From: JAOTVV01 sp041602035
Lineage (GTDB): Bacteria > Gemmatimonadota > Gemmatimonadetes > Gemmatimonadales > GWC2-71-9
Direction of reading: 5' to 3'
DNA: 64,000 nucleotides
Assembly: GCA_041602035.1 (NCBI GenBank)
Contig: JBFIHA010000002.1
Span: 1-64,000, forward strand
The notes beneath the pieces were generated by a model. It had not been told where the DNA came from. It ran no database searches and worked only from the letters and a program-made list of their open reading frames with translations. This document shows positions 32,604 through 41,656 of the stretch, piece after piece. The translations under genes were made by a program, and so were the position numbers. Every line of letters begins with the position of its first letter. The stretch's first letter is position 1.

Positions 32604-34151
32604 TCAGTGCGGCATCGTCAACACGGCACCGAACAGATCGATGGCGTACCAGAGGTTGCCCACGCGCAGGTTCTCGTCCGGGGCGTGCTGGTTGTTGTCG
32701 TGATTGGCCACCGGAATGATGACCGCCGCAGCACCGAGTAGATCGGTGAACAGATAGAGCGGCAGCGAACCACCTAGGCCCGGGATGAGCAGGATCTCCC
32801 GACCTGTCGCCCGCCGGGCGGCGGCAACCAGACGCTGCACGATGGGTAAGTCCATCGGCGTCCGTGCCGCAGGATAGCCGCCTTCCCGCGTCACCTTGGC
32901 GAGCTTCGGATGCGCCAAGCGGGTTGCCAGATCCGGCTCCTCTCGCACGATGTGGAATCCCTGCCGTCGAACGTGCGCCTCGATGAGATCCAGCATGGCG
33001 TCCGGATCGTTCCCCTTCACCAGGCGCACGCCAACGGCAGCCGTAGCCGTCGACGGAATGACGTTGCGCGTCAGTGCCCCGACGTTTCCACTTTGCAGCC
33101 CCCGTATCGTGAGAGCGGGGAGCATCAGCCGATCGGGCAGCGTCGCGGGTTCCCCCTCGGTCCACGACAGTCCGAGCTCTCGCTTCAGCTCCTCGTCGTA
33201 GTCGGGCAGCCGAGCTAATGCCTCGCGTTCGGCGTGGCCGATTGGCTCGACGGAGTCGTAGAACCCTTCGATGAGCACGGTGCCGTGATCGTCCTTCATG
33301 GACGCCAGCAGACCGGCCAGCATCTGGCCGGGGACGGGTGCCCAGTTGCCGTAATGCCCACTGTGCAGCGATCGCGTGGCACCGTACACCGTCAGCTCGA
33401 GTCCTGTCACCCCGCGGGCGCCGAACGCGATCTGCGGTTGACCAGACTGATGTACCGGGCCATCCAGAAACAGCCACGCATCGACACTGGCGAGCTTGGC
33501 GCGATGGGTCTCGAGATACTGTCGGAGATGCGGGGAGCCGGCCTCCTCTTCACCCTCGAAGAAGAGAATGAGGTTGGAGGTCGGTGTGATCCCAGCGTCA
33601 CGGAAGGCGCGGAACACCTGAAGCAATGCGGCAATGGGCGTCTTGTCGTCCCCGGCAGACCGGGCGTAGATCCGCCAGTCCGGATCGATCGGCTCCCCCG
33701 GTGCCGGCAGCGGTCGCGGTTGGCCACCGTGCTCTTGGGCGCGAGTGTAGAGCGTCGGCTCCCACGGGCCGTGTCGCCATCGTGTCGGGTCGGCTGGCTG
33801 GCCGTCGTAGTGCGCGTAGAGCGCAAGCGTGCGCGTTGCTCCCGGGACGCGCATCTCCGCAAACACGATCGGTGGGGCAGCCGTCATCGAGAGCAACTCG
33901 GCGGGAATCCCGAGGCCACGGAGCTGCGCCACCAAGTAGTCGGCATTGCGTCGGATCCCCGCCGAGTCGGACGCCACGTTTGGCAGGGACAGCAACTCGG
34001 CAAAATCGGACAGTGCCTGGGCGCCGTGGGCCTCCCGGTGGGTACGCACTGCGGCGAGGCCGTCGGGCTGTCCGCCGAGCTCCTGGGCCTGGAGCCAGGC
34101 CGGCGTGCCGGTGGTTATCGCATAGAGCAGGGCGATGGCACGTGCGTGCAT
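32604..34151 (-). CDS. Exported M20-family dipeptidase/carboxypeptidase
   Basis: A 515-residue di-zinc aminoacylase-type peptidase. The N-terminus carries a signal peptide ending around WLQA|QEL, so it is periplasmic. Metal and catalytic motifs are YAHYDGQPAD (about 112-121), SAGDDKTP with its bridging Asp, the EGEEEAGS pair of Glu and a late His in PDENLRVG-flanked NHDNNQH. The middle lid domain starts near GLELTVYGATRSLHSG. Family members cleave dipeptides or acyl-amino acids. Confidence 0.87.
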   Translation of the reverse strand: MHARAIALLYAITTGTPAWLQAQELGGQPDGLAAVRTHREAHGAQALSDFAELLSLPNVASDSAGIRRNADYLVAQLRGLGIPAELLSMTAAPPIVFAEMRVPGATRTLALYAHYDGQPADPTRWRHGPWEPTLYTRAQEHGGQPRPLPAPGEPIDPDWRIYARSAGDDKTPIAALLQVFRAFRDAGITPTSNLILFFEGEEEAGSPHLRQYLETHRAKLASVDAWLFLDGPVHQSGQPQIAFGARGVTGLELTVYGATRSLHSGHYGNWAPVPGQMLAGLLASMKDDHGTVLIEGFYDSVEPIGHAEREALARLPDYDEELKRELGLSWTEGEPATLPDRLMLPALTIRGLQSGNVGALTRNVIPSTATAAVGVRLVKGNDPDAMLDLIEAHVRRQGFHIVREEPDLATRLAHPKLAKVTREGGYPAARTPMDLPIVQRLVAAARRATGREILLIPGLGGSLPLYLFTDLLGAAAVIIPVANHDNNQHAPDENLRVGNLWYAIDLFGAVLTMPH

Positions 34152-34158
34152 CGGTGCA

Positions 34159-34893
34159 TCAATCCTTGAGGAAGTACTCGATAGTCGAGACGACGCGCAC
34201 TGTCTTGAACAGCTGGTTCGGTTCAGAAACGCCGGGCGCCTGGTCGCGTGGCAGGATCACGAAGACTCCTTGATTGGCGCGCCGGATGCCCGCGACGTCG
34301 CTTCGGGAGTCGGTGGCGAACTGTTCGGCCGCCTCACGGGCACTGGCAGTGGCTTCGGCGATCATCGCGGGCTTGAGGTCGTTGAGTCTGGTAAACAAGA
34401 ACGTGGGTCCGCCGGGTCCCCATTCCTCACCGGAAGAGAGCACCACGCCGGCGTTGACGAGCTCCCCGACGCGCTGGCTGGCGGCGAGAATGCCGTCGGG
34501 ATCGTCGGAACGCACCATGACCGTTTGCGTGATGATGAAACGATTCGGCGTATCCGATAGGCCACCATAAGGACGGGCGTGCACGTCGACGACCCGAACA
34601 CCCTGGAGTTCCGCGTTCGCCGCGTCGATGCCGTTTCGCGCGAGGAAGTCGAAGACCTGAGCGGTGTTCCTGGCGACTCGGGCGTGGGCTCGGGCGAGAT
34701 CGTTGTCCCCGACGTTCAAGTGCAACGGCCACAGGGCGAGATCGGCCTTCACTTCTCGTTCCGAAACCCCTTTCACCGTGACGAAGCGATCGGAGCTGCG
34801 CGCCTTCACGAATCCGTGACCGATGAACCAGCCCCCGAGTGCCAGCCCGACACCGAGCAGCAGAGCAGCCCCACTATGTCGGTCCGCGTTCAT
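34159..34893 (-). CDS. SIMPL (DUF541) domain membrane-anchored protein
   Basis: A 244-residue protein. One N-terminal hydrophobic segment (about 8-28) anchors it to the inner membrane, with the rest in the periplasm. FVTVKGVSEREVKADLALWPL starts the SIMPL/DUF541 domain, and the late AEATASAREAAEQFA and YFLKD end it. Bacterial SIMPL proteins form ring-like oligomers and are linked to oxidative stress, but their activity is not settled. The stop lies 7 bp from the start of the peptidase gene. Confidence 0.85.
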   Translation of the reverse strand: MNADRHSGAALLLGVGLALGGWFIGHGFVKARSSDRFVTVKGVSEREVKADLALWPLHLNVGDNDLARAHARVARNTAQVFDFLARNGIDAANAELQGVRVVDVHARPYGGLSDTPNRFIITQTVMVRSDDPDGILAASQRVGELVNAGVVLSSGEEWGPGGPTFLFTRLNDLKPAMIAEATASAREAAEQFATDSRSDVAGIRRANQGVFVILPRDQAPGVSEPNQLFKTVRVVSTIEYFLKD

Positions 34894-35009
34894 ACGTACC
34901 TCCGGCGATCACGGTGCCAATCGGTGCACCCAGCACAGCTGCGGGTCCTTCCAACGGTAGCCTTCTGGCATGGCCCGGGGCCAGATCGCATAGCACGGTC
35001 CCTACACGC

Positions 35010-35498
35010 TTAGGAGATAGGACGGGTCGCGATTTCGTACAGGTATCCAACGGCCAGAAGGCCGGTGCTGTCGTACATGGGGGCCAGGATGCGACGGTAT
35101 TCGTCACCTTCGAATCGATCGAGATCGTGCCAGTGCTTTGGGAGATCTGGCGACACGAAAAGCCAGGCAGGAACCCGATTGGTCGACGCCGGATCCCACT
35201 GCAGCGCGGGATAGCCTTGCGCCGCCCCCCATCCCCTCGGCTCGAGTTCCCCCGTTACCCACCCCTCGTGCCACGATCCCGTCAGGCTTGCGAGTTCACG
35301 GGCATTGGCGCCGCCTGGGACGAGACTGCCGTATGCCACGAGGTGGCGAGAGGCCCGGAACAACGCGTCGGCGCTCGCGTCGATCCGTGTCCGATCCGAC
35401 GGTGCTGCTGTCGCGCGTGCCGTATTCAACGTGCGAACCACCTCGGCAAGTCGTGCGGCGGAATAGGATGCCCAGAATTCCTGGAGCGACAGTGACAT
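35010..35498 (-). CDS. Gamma-glutamylcyclotransferase-like (AIG2) protein
   Basis: A 162-residue protein. The AIG2/GGCT fold is recognised by VAYGSLVPGG (about 54-63), and the late FEGDEYRRILAPM holds the acidic residue used in catalysis. An N-terminal helical extension of about 50 residues precedes the domain and is not usual. Members form pyroglutamate from gamma-glutamyl amines or have unknown substrates. It is flanked by short gaps and same-strand genes. Confidence 0.76.
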   Translation of the reverse strand: MSLSLQEFWASYSAARLAEVVRTLNTARATAAPSDRTRIDASADALFRASRHLVAYGSLVPGGANARELASLTGSWHEGWVTGELEPRGWGAAQGYPALQWDPASTNRVPAWLFVSPDLPKHWHDLDRFEGDEYRRILAPMYDSTGLLAVGYLYEIATRPIS

Positions 35499-35546
35499 CG
35501 GTTCGACGGACCCCCTCGCGGACCCGCTACGCGCACTGGTGTCGCG

Positions 35547-35987
35547 TCACACCGTCTGCTGTGACGGGCGAAAGCGGCGGCTCGCCAACCAGCCGTCGAC
35601 GCTGTACTTGCCGGGGCCAACGAGCGTGAATCCGAGCGCGACGAACGCATTCTTCACGGCGTGCGCTGGCGTGCCGTTACCCGTCACGATGTGCTGGGTG
35701 GCCGCCATGATCATAGTGCACCCGATGAGGATCGCCGCCGGTCGGAACAGGAACCCGGCCGCGAACAGAAGGCCACCGGCGGACTCCGAGAACGCCGCCA
35801 GAAAGCCGAAGAACGTGTGGCCGAAGTCAATTCCCAAGTGCGACACCGCCCCACCGACTCGGCTCCAGCGTTCCGGTCCACCGATGAGTTTGCTCCAACC
35901 GTGGAAATAGAGGAACCCGAGGCCAAACCCCAAGCGGACGATCAACAGGCCAATGTCGCGGTACTTCTCGGAAGCAAGCTTTGGCAC
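35547..35987 (-). CDS. DoxX-family membrane protein
   Basis: A 146-residue inner-membrane protein with four hydrophobic segments. The first helix IGLLIVRLGFGLGFLYFHGW and the following loop LIGGPERWSRVG match DoxX, and HTFFGFLAAFSESAGGLLFAA forms the second helix. DoxX proteins are thought to act in quinone or thiol redox at the membrane. The gene is same-strand with its neighbours but 48-91 bp away, so its transcription unit is unclear. Confidence 0.82.
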   Translation of the reverse strand: MPKLASEKYRDIGLLIVRLGFGLGFLYFHGWSKLIGGPERWSRVGGAVSHLGIDFGHTFFGFLAAFSESAGGLLFAAGFLFRPAAILIGCTMIMAATQHIVTGNGTPAHAVKNAFVALGFTLVGPGKYSVDGWLASRRFRPSQQTV

Positions 35988-36078
35988 GATCCCTCCTGTT
36001 ATCGATTCGCTACGCGTGCATCAGGCCCATTGCTCGTGGCGTCTGAGCATGGGCTCCCACTCGGTGATCGCCGAAACG

Positions 36079-36516
36079 CTAGAGCGCGGTAAGCCGCCAT
36101 CCCAGCCACAGCATCACGACGGTTGCCGCGGCGAGTAGCACCGCGGCGGCGATGAGGATGCGCCCCACCCGCAAGGCGGTACGACCCGCGTAGACCGGCC
36201 GGCCGCGAATGACCCAAGACCCTGGTGGTGGCGATCGTCCGGTGGTCAATGACCGCACACCCTGCCACGCGAGAAACGCCGCAACGAGGACGTTCAGCAG
36301 CGTGATGACGCTGAGCACGGTTCTGAGCGAGGCCGCCGCCTGCCGTCGCGCCCCGTCGGGATCGGATTCGGCCAGGTTCTGCAGTTCCGCGGCGTGGCTC
36401 TGCACAACCTCGTTGAGTCCCCAGAGCAGCGCCAACCCTACGGCGAGCACGCCGAATGCAAGGAACCATAACCGCTTGTCGCGCGGGTCGATTTCGCGGT
36501 AGCCGGGCTCAGTCAT
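36079..36516 (-). CDS. Integral membrane protein of unknown function
   Basis: A 145-residue protein from the ATG at 36516 (MTEPGYREIDPRDKRLW). Three hydrophobic segments (about 18-37, 65-83 and 118-141) suggest an inner-membrane location, with a short charged N-terminus in the cytoplasm. The loop LTTGRSPPPGSWVIRGRPV is polar. No family is recognised. Upstream 39 residues are Arg/Ser-rich and probably not translated. Confidence 0.55.
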   Translation of the reverse strand: MTEPGYREIDPRDKRLWFLAFGVLAVGLALLWGLNEVVQSHAAELQNLAESDPDGARRQAAASLRTVLSVITLLNVLVAAFLAWQGVRSLTTGRSPPPGSWVIRGRPVYAGRTALRVGRILIAAAVLLAAATVVMLWLGWRLTAL

Positions 36517-36576
36517 CGACGGCGCTCGGAATGATGAAACGGCCCTCGATCTCACGTCGCGAGCTCGATTTCGCGC

Positions 36577-37188
36577 TCACGATTGGCGGAGCCGGCAGTA
36601 CACGAACTGCTGTTCCTTCCCGCTCGGCGTTCGATGTATTTCCTCCCGCGACTCGACGAGATGGAACGTCGGACCCAGCTCAGCAAGCAGCGACTCCGGA
36701 CTGTAGCGCACGACGTCGAGGCCGCTGCATCGGGACGGACCGTCGAGGCCGAAGGTCGAGATGATCGCGTACCCCCCCGAGGCAAGGGAACGCCGCATGG
36801 TCTGACAGTAGGCGGCGCGATCACCACCGTCCACGAGGAAGTGAAACACCGCCCGGTCGTGCCAGATGTCCCACGGATGCGGTGAGGTGAACTGGCGGAC
36901 GTCCGCGGCAAACCACTCCACCCGGTCGGCGTCGGCACCCAGCCGCTGCCGAGCGAGGCGCAGCGCGGTGGCGGAGATGTCGAGCAACCCGAGGCCACTG
37001 AATCCCCGCGCAAGAAGCTCGTCGACGAGCGTGGAGGTGCCGCCTCCGACATCGAGAATGCGCGTGGTGTTCATGGGTTCACAGGCGGCGACGAGGGAAA
37101 GAGAGTGCTCCGGGGACCGTTGAAACCAGCTCACCCGATTCGGTGCAGATTTGGCGTAGACCTGCTCCCAATGCTCTGCCGTGCCCAC
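36577..37188 (-). CDS. Class I SAM-dependent methyltransferase
   Basis: A 203-residue small-molecule methyltransferase. SAM motif I is ILDVGGGTSTLVDELL (about 44-59). HDRAVFHFL and GGYAIISTFGLDG (motif III region) follow, and the HWEQVYAKSAPNRVSWFQ opening is typical of methylases like trans-aconitate or small thiol methylases. The GTG at 37188 follows GGAGGGAGG five bases upstream and was chosen over the longer reading. Substrate unknown. Confidence 0.8.
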   Translation of the reverse strand: MGTAEHWEQVYAKSAPNRVSWFQRSPEHSLSLVAACEPMNTTRILDVGGGTSTLVDELLARGFSGLGLLDISATALRLARQRLGADADRVEWFAADVRQFTSPHPWDIWHDRAVFHFLVDGGDRAAYCQTMRRSLASGGYAIISTFGLDGPSRCSGLDVVRYSPESLLAELGPTFHLVESREEIHRTPSGKEQQFVYCRLRQS

Positions 37189-37427
37189 GGCGACCTCCCT
37201 CCGGTCATGACGAAACATGTAGGGCGCGTCCGGAGTGTACCAGCCACGGGAATGGATATATGTGGTGGGTGTGGGACAGGCCGGATGCCGACGGTCTCTA
37301 CGCGGGTGCGTACGCTGCTCGAGGAGCGTACGGGCAGTACATCACGATTCTTCCGGCGTTGGACATGGTCGCTGCCCGGTGTGGGACGTCGTGCCGTCGA
37401 GCGAACCCTGACGCTCGCGCGTCGAGG

Positions 37428-37841
37428 TCACACGCCGAGCGCCTTGGCGGCTCGATCGTACTCGTTGGGCCGCACGTACAGCACGTAGCCGTAGCGTCCC
37501 TTGCCATCGGACACGCCGCTCGACGCATAGACGTTCACTTTGGCGTGAAACAGCTTCTCGTGAATGCCCGCCAGGGCCCCCAACTCGTCGTCACCGTGTA
37601 CGAGCAGGGCGGGGTGCGGACCGTCGAGGGAGAAGCCGGCCTTGTCCGCCGCCTGTTGGAGCCGGCGCGAATCCTCGGGGAAGATCGTCAATTGTGTCCG
37701 CAGTGGCCCGACCGGGACAGACACGAGCGCCATGAGGTTCACGCCCAGCTCGGCGAGCTGTGACAGTAGCTTGTAGCCGTGGCCAGGCTCGTCCCGTACG
37801 GTGGTGTAGAAGTAGTCCACTCGGCGGATGGTGTGTCCCAT
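37428..37841 (-). CDS. Tandem ACT-like domain protein
   Basis: A 137-residue soluble protein built from two ACT-type halves. VDYFYTTVRDEPGHGYKLLSQLAELGVNLMALV is the first beta-alpha-beta unit, and DELGALAGIHEKLFHAKVNVYASSGVSDG is the second. ACT domains bind amino acids or similar small ligands; with no enzyme attached, this protein may be a regulatory partner. A 586-bp stretch from 36842 to 37427 on the complementary side holds only shadow frames. Confidence 0.72.
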   Translation of the reverse strand: MGHTIRRVDYFYTTVRDEPGHGYKLLSQLAELGVNLMALVSVPVGPLRTQLTIFPEDSRRLQQAADKAGFSLDGPHPALLVHGDDELGALAGIHEKLFHAKVNVYASSGVSDGKGRYGYVLYVRPNEYDRAAKALGV

Positions 37842-37955
37842 GCGTTCTCCAGGGCGGATGAGGGCGATCCGAATGGCTCCATTTCAAAGATACCACCCGG
37901 TCATGCGATGCGGATGAGGGAGGCGGAAAGGGTGTCGCCTGCAGGGCGCTTCGAG

Positions 37956-38489
37956 CTATCGCTTGAGCTTCTCGAAATACGTGGCCCGGACTTTGGCGAC
38001 CTTTGGCGCGATGACCGCCTGACAATAGGGCTGTCCGGCGTTTCGCTGGAAGTACCGATCGTGATACGCGTCGGCCGGGTAGAAGGTCTCCAGCGGAACC
38101 ACCTCGGTGACAACGGGCCCATCCCAGATGCCCGAGTGCCCCAGCTCGGCGATTGCCTGCTCGGCCATCCGGCGCTGCTCATCATTGTGGTAGAACACGG
38201 CCGAACGATACTGCGTCCCGACATCGGCCCCTTGTCGGTTGAGGGTGGTCGGATCGTGAATCGTGAAGAACACGTCGAGCAGATCGCGGAACGAGATCAC
38301 CGTCGGATCGAAGGTGACCTGCACCACCTCGGCGTGGCCCGTGGTGCCCGTGCAGACCAGCTCGTACGAAGGCTTGGGCACGTGACCGCCGGCGTATCCC
38401 GACTGCACATGCTCGACGCCGCGTAACTGCTCGAACACTGCCTCGAGACACCAGAAGCATCCACCGCCCAACGTCGCCAGGTCCGTCAT
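37956..38489 (-). CDS. msrA: Peptide-methionine (S)-S-oxide reductase
   Basis: Reduces the S-epimer of methionine sulfoxide in proteins using thioredoxin. The 177-residue chain has the catalytic Cys11 in GGGCFWCLEAVF. Downstream family motifs include YAGGHVPKPSYELVCTGTTGHAEVVQV, QYRSAVFYHNDEQ and YHDRYFQRNAGQPYC. No signal peptide, so it is cytoplasmic. The ATG overlaps the stop of the DUF1330 gene (ATGA). Confidence 0.94.
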   Translation of the reverse strand: MTDLATLGGGCFWCLEAVFEQLRGVEHVQSGYAGGHVPKPSYELVCTGTTGHAEVVQVTFDPTVISFRDLLDVFFTIHDPTTLNRQGADVGTQYRSAVFYHNDEQRRMAEQAIAELGHSGIWDGPVVTEVVPLETFYPADAYHDRYFQRNAGQPYCQAVIAPKVAKVRATYFEKLKR

Positions 38490-38773
38490 ACGCCCTCGAC
38501 GAGGATCATCTGGGTGGTCGCGGACGCCTCCCGCAGCGCTCGAGCCGGCCGGTAGCTCTCGGAGGACCACCAGGTTCGTGCCTGCTCCATCGACGGAAAC
38601 TCTAAGACCACAACACGCCGGGGGACCCACGTCCCCTCCAGTCGCTCGGCGTGGCCGCCACGCACCACGTAGCGGCCGCCATGCGCGGAAACCGTGGCCG
38701 CGGCCATGCGCTTGTACGTCTCATACTGCGCCGGGTCGGTCACTTCGATGTCGACGATCACGTAGGCGGCCAT
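38486..38773 (-). CDS. DUF1330-family small protein
   Basis: A 95-residue dimeric alpha-beta-barrel-like protein. MAAYVIVDIEVTDPAQYETYK, then VVLEFPSMEQARTWWSSESYRPA, match the DUF1330 family, whose members resemble antibiotic monooxygenase domains without known activity. The ATG at 38773 has GAGGG seven bases upstream. It is translationally coupled to msrA, which suggests a role in oxidative damage, but that is inference from position. Confidence 0.82.
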   Translation of the reverse strand: MAAYVIVDIEVTDPAQYETYKRMAAATVSAHGGRYVVRGGHAERLEGTWVPRRVVVLEFPSMEQARTWWSSESYRPARALREASATTQMILVEGV

Positions 38774-38894
38774 TAATGAGCCCTCGTGTGAAGGCGACTG
38801 GGGTCGGCGCGTCGCGATCAAGAGCGCATGCGCCGGTGCGTTCGAGGTCGATTGGGGCTAGGCGAAGGTAAGGCGGTGGTCCGGGCAGACGCGA

Positions 38895-38924
38895 GGCCCC
38901 GGAGCGTCGCAGCACCCCGGGGCC
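38895..38924 (-). terminator. Hairpin after the small exported protein gene
   Basis: Eight-bp stem GGCCCCGG (38895-38902) / CCGGGGCC (38917-38924) with a 14-nt loop, 32 bp after the stop of the gene ending at 38956. GC-rich with no U-tract. Confidence 0.4.
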
Positions 38925-38955
38925 CCGAGCCCGGACAATCTGGGCTCTCTATGGG

Positions 38956-39378
38956 CTAGCGGCCAAACACCACGATCACGTTCCCGTACCGATCGTCCCA
39001 GTCTCGGCGCGCTCGCTTGCGTTGGTGCTTGAGCCACTTGCGGTGCGCCTTCATCGCCCGTTTGTGATGTCGCTCCACGTGCGCCGGGTGCACACCGTAC
39101 ACCCGCACGAGCATGGGGCGCTCATCCCAGTACGGGGCTGCATCCCAACAGTACAGGACGCGACCCTCGGCCTCGCAGTACTGCCGCACCGCCCGAGCCG
39201 GATGGGCGCGCCGTACGGCCGGTCCGTAGTGGCCCGTCCGGTAATGGTCCGTCGAGTAGTACCCTGCCACGTCGACGGCGCCGCTCCCCAGTCGGATCCC
39301 GATCTCTACCCGCTGCGCCTCGGCGGTCGATGCCGCAAACACGCCGAGCAGAAGTGCACCGACAAACCAGGTTCGCAT
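38956..39378 (-). CDS. Small exported basic protein of unknown function
   Basis: A 140-residue secreted protein. The signal peptide ends near STAEA|QRV. The mature part is rich in His, Tyr and Arg, with STDHYRTGHYGPAVRRAHPA, then a highly basic tail HHKRAMKAHRKWLKHQRKRA before GNVIVVFGR. Cys68 and Cys77 may form a disulfide. It resembles small periplasmic basic proteins found in several diderm phyla, none with a known role. It has a hairpin downstream and a 211-bp gap upstream. Confidence 0.6.
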   Translation of the reverse strand: MRTWFVGALLLGVFAASTAEAQRVEIGIRLGSGAVDVAGYYSTDHYRTGHYGPAVRRAHPARAVRQYCEAEGRVLYCWDAAPYWDERPMLVRVYGVHPAHVERHHKRAMKAHRKWLKHQRKRARRDWDDRYGNVIVVFGR

Positions 39379-39589
39379 GGGTCAACCTCCGTGTTGCCTT
39401 GGTGTCGGGACTCGAACGCGCTTCGAGCCCCTCGGCACCCGTAGGAGCACGGCACATGCCAAAGGCCTGTCGACCAGCAGTAAATCGTTATCTGACAACG
39501 CATTGTGGCAAGGCCGGGCCGCGACACGTGGTTCGGGAGTTGTCCTCTATTGGGGACGGTTTTGGCCGCTTCTCGTTGAGGCGACGCGG

Positions 39590-40387
39590 TCAGGTCTTCC
39601 GGCGGGAGAACTTGAGACCGGACCACGTCGCGTCAATCGCGCAGATCTTGTAGTCCACGAGGCCGGCGCCGAGTCCGACGCGTCGGACGTCCTGCTGGGT
39701 CACATCGGTCGGGCGCCCGGATGCCTGCTTGGGCCACGCAATCCAGAGGCCTCCGTCGGCGATCGTGTGTGCCCGGCGAGCGATGCCGCGATCGAGCGCA
39801 CCTCGAGACGTCACGAACCAGATCGTGAGATCCCGTGCCCCCCGATCCTGGCGCCGGATCGTGGTCCCGTCCGGCACGCTGCCGAGCGTGCGCTCGAAAT
39901 CGTCCGGTGCGCCGATGAGCACGATGGTGCTTCCGGGCGAGATCCCCAGCTTCTTGGGGAGCGGCGTGCCCGAGTATGCGGCGAGGATGGATGCGGGCAC
40001 TACCGGGTCGGCCGGAGGACGCGTGATGGCGCGACGCAGCGCGCCGGCAACGGCCGTCCACGATGTGTAGGTAGCATCGGGGAGCTGGGCCCGTACTCGT
40101 TGGACCTTGCTCGGATCACCGCCGACGAACACCAACGGCACGTGGCGGGTGGCCTTCGTGTGGCGCAACGCGATCCCGATCTCCCGACCGTGGGACGGAA
40201 GCCGCGAAAGGTCGATAACGAACGCGGCCGGCGGGCGGGTGCTTAGGGCACGCAGTGCGGGCATACTCTCTAACGCTCCGTACTCCACGGCGTACCCGGC
40301 GTCCTGTAGGGCAGCAATCCGCGGCTCCGCTTCGGCGGCCTTCGGATGGATGAGGCGCACGCGCCGTCGCGCTCCTTTCCGTCCCAC
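39590..40387 (-). CDS. Receiver-like domain fused to a DUF3052 domain
   Basis: A 265-residue two-domain protein. Residues about 8-118 have the alternating pattern of a response-regulator receiver (FVIDLSRLPSHGREIGIALR, with Asp59 where phosphorylation would occur, and GVPLVFVGG-like later strands), although the acidic pocket is incomplete. Residues about 131-262 match DUF3052: YSGTPLPKKLGISPGSTIVL and a later TIWFVTSRGALDRG. DUF3052 proteins usually stand alone and have no known activity, so this fusion is unusual. Confidence 0.7.
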   Translation of the reverse strand: MGRKGARRRVRLIHPKAAEAEPRIAALQDAGYAVEYGALESMPALRALSTRPPAAFVIDLSRLPSHGREIGIALRHTKATRHVPLVFVGGDPSKVQRVRAQLPDATYTSWTAVAGALRRAITRPPADPVVPASILAAYSGTPLPKKLGISPGSTIVLIGAPDDFERTLGSVPDGTTIRRQDRGARDLTIWFVTSRGALDRGIARRAHTIADGGLWIAWPKQASGRPTDVTQQDVRRVGLGAGLVDYKICAIDATWSGLKFSRRKT

Positions 40388-40437
40388 GGGACGTCCTGGT
40401 CAGCCGGGGAACCCTGTCGGCGTCGTGTTGGCGGAGC

Positions 40438-41121
40438 TCACGCGTCCGCCTCGGGAACCGCTTCTGCGCTTCCGCCACGCATGAACCGCCATGCGGTGGT
40501 CACGGCGAGACCGAACCAGAGCAGGTCCCACGGCGAGAGCTGGGAACGAAGGCGCTCGAGCACGCCCACGTTGGCCAGCAACGCCTCGGCGTACTGTGCG
40601 GCGATTCGGCGCTGCTCCTCCGATCCAGCGCGCGTGGCGTGCGCCGTCCCGGCGGCCATCATGTCACCCCACAGCGCATCCGGGATCGTGTCGTCGAAGC
40701 CCAGCGCATCGAGCTGCTCCTGCAACTGGTCGGGAATGGCGTCGATGAGACGCAAATCGTGCAGACCGGCCTGAGCCAGCAGTTCCGGGTCCGCCTCGAC
40801 CTCGAGCACGGCCTGGCGCTGGGTGCCGACCGTCACGATCAGCACCTTGCCGACCACGAGGCCAACGACGGCAAGCAACGCGGCCAGCGTCCCGAGGGCC
40901 TGTCCTCGGCTCGGCGTCACGCGCGACATCACGAAGCCGACGAGTCCACCGACGGCCCACGCGACGAAACCCACCTCGTACTTGGTCGCCACCACAATGA
41001 CGGCCCACAGGGCGCCTCCGATCAGCGCGGCGACAAGACCACCGATCAGCGCGCGGTTCACCGCGTGATCGGTCGGGGGAGGGAATCGTGGATCGGCGGG
41101 GTGGTCCTGCACGTCGCTCAT
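40438..41121 (-). CDS. Membrane protein of unknown function
   Basis: A 227-residue protein. Hydrophobic segments near 24-44, 50-64 and 76-95 form an N-terminal membrane domain, and a last one near 198-214 lies by the C-terminus. The intervening region (about 100-195) is helical and acidic and should be soluble. The ATG at 41121 has GAGGAGG four bases upstream, which decides the start. I do not recognise a family. It precedes the DUF3052 fusion gene on the same strand with a 50-bp gap. Confidence 0.62.
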   Translation of the reverse strand: MSDVQDHPADPRFPPPTDHAVNRALIGGLVAALIGGALWAVIVVATKYEVGFVAWAVGGLVGFVMSRVTPSRGQALGTLAALLAVVGLVVGKVLIVTVGTQRQAVLEVEADPELLAQAGLHDLRLIDAIPDQLQEQLDALGFDDTIPDALWGDMMAAGTAHATRAGSEEQRRIAAQYAEALLANVGVLERLRSQLSPWDLLWFGLAVTTAWRFMRGGSAEAVPEADA

Positions 41122-41247
41122 GGAGCCTCCTCGGGGTGAGGCGAGTGCAAATGAGAGGCGGCGTCGAGCCGCTCGGCGACGGGTCGCGCTAAGATGGGTC
41201 GAAGGGCCCACCAACGCCAGCCGGCTGTGGTCGACCTGCCTGCCGGG

Positions 41248-41556
41248 CTAGGTGTGGTAATCGACCTTGCAGCCGCACCCGTCCCACATCCGTTCGTATT
41301 GTGCCATCCGCTCCCGCACGAACCGTCTGACCTCGCCGTCGTCCTTCAGCACTCGCACGACCCGCTCCGTCACGCTGGGCTGCTCTACGGCGGCAGGTCC
41401 CGCCGTGGTCCGGATGATGAGAAGGTCCCCCGCGATACCCGTGGCGTGTCGCTCGATCTCTTGGAATTCCGAGGCGAGGGCGTTCCACACTTCCGCGGGC
41501 AGCGGGACGATCCCTCGGGCGTGGAGCCGATCGGTCAACTCGGTAGCGTTCAGCAT
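41248..41556 (-). CDS. Small conserved protein with a CGC motif
   Basis: A 102-residue soluble protein with no recognised domain. It begins MLNATELTDRLHARGIVPLP and ends MWDGCGCKVDYHT, with CGCK as a likely metal-binding or redox spot. Two helical stretches flank a short strand region (LLIIRTTAGPA). No signal peptide. The neighbouring STAS-like gene is 101 bp away on the same strand. Confidence 0.55.
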   Translation of the reverse strand: MLNATELTDRLHARGIVPLPAEVWNALASEFQEIERHATGIAGDLLIIRTTAGPAAVEQPSVTERVVRVLKDDGEVRRFVRERMAQYERMWDGCGCKVDYHT

Positions 41557-41656
41557 CCGAGCCGGCAGACCGAGGCCGGTAGTGATAAGTCACTCATGGG
41601 TGAAAACTGCCCGAGATCTCATGCGGGTCGATATGGCGGGTGCAGTACTCGGGTCG

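Noticed and set aside
39401..39425. tRNA-like GTTCGAGTCCC on the minus strand followed by a CCA-like end
   Set aside because: The T-arm stem does not pair on the 5' side, and no anticodon arm or acceptor stem can be folded upstream.
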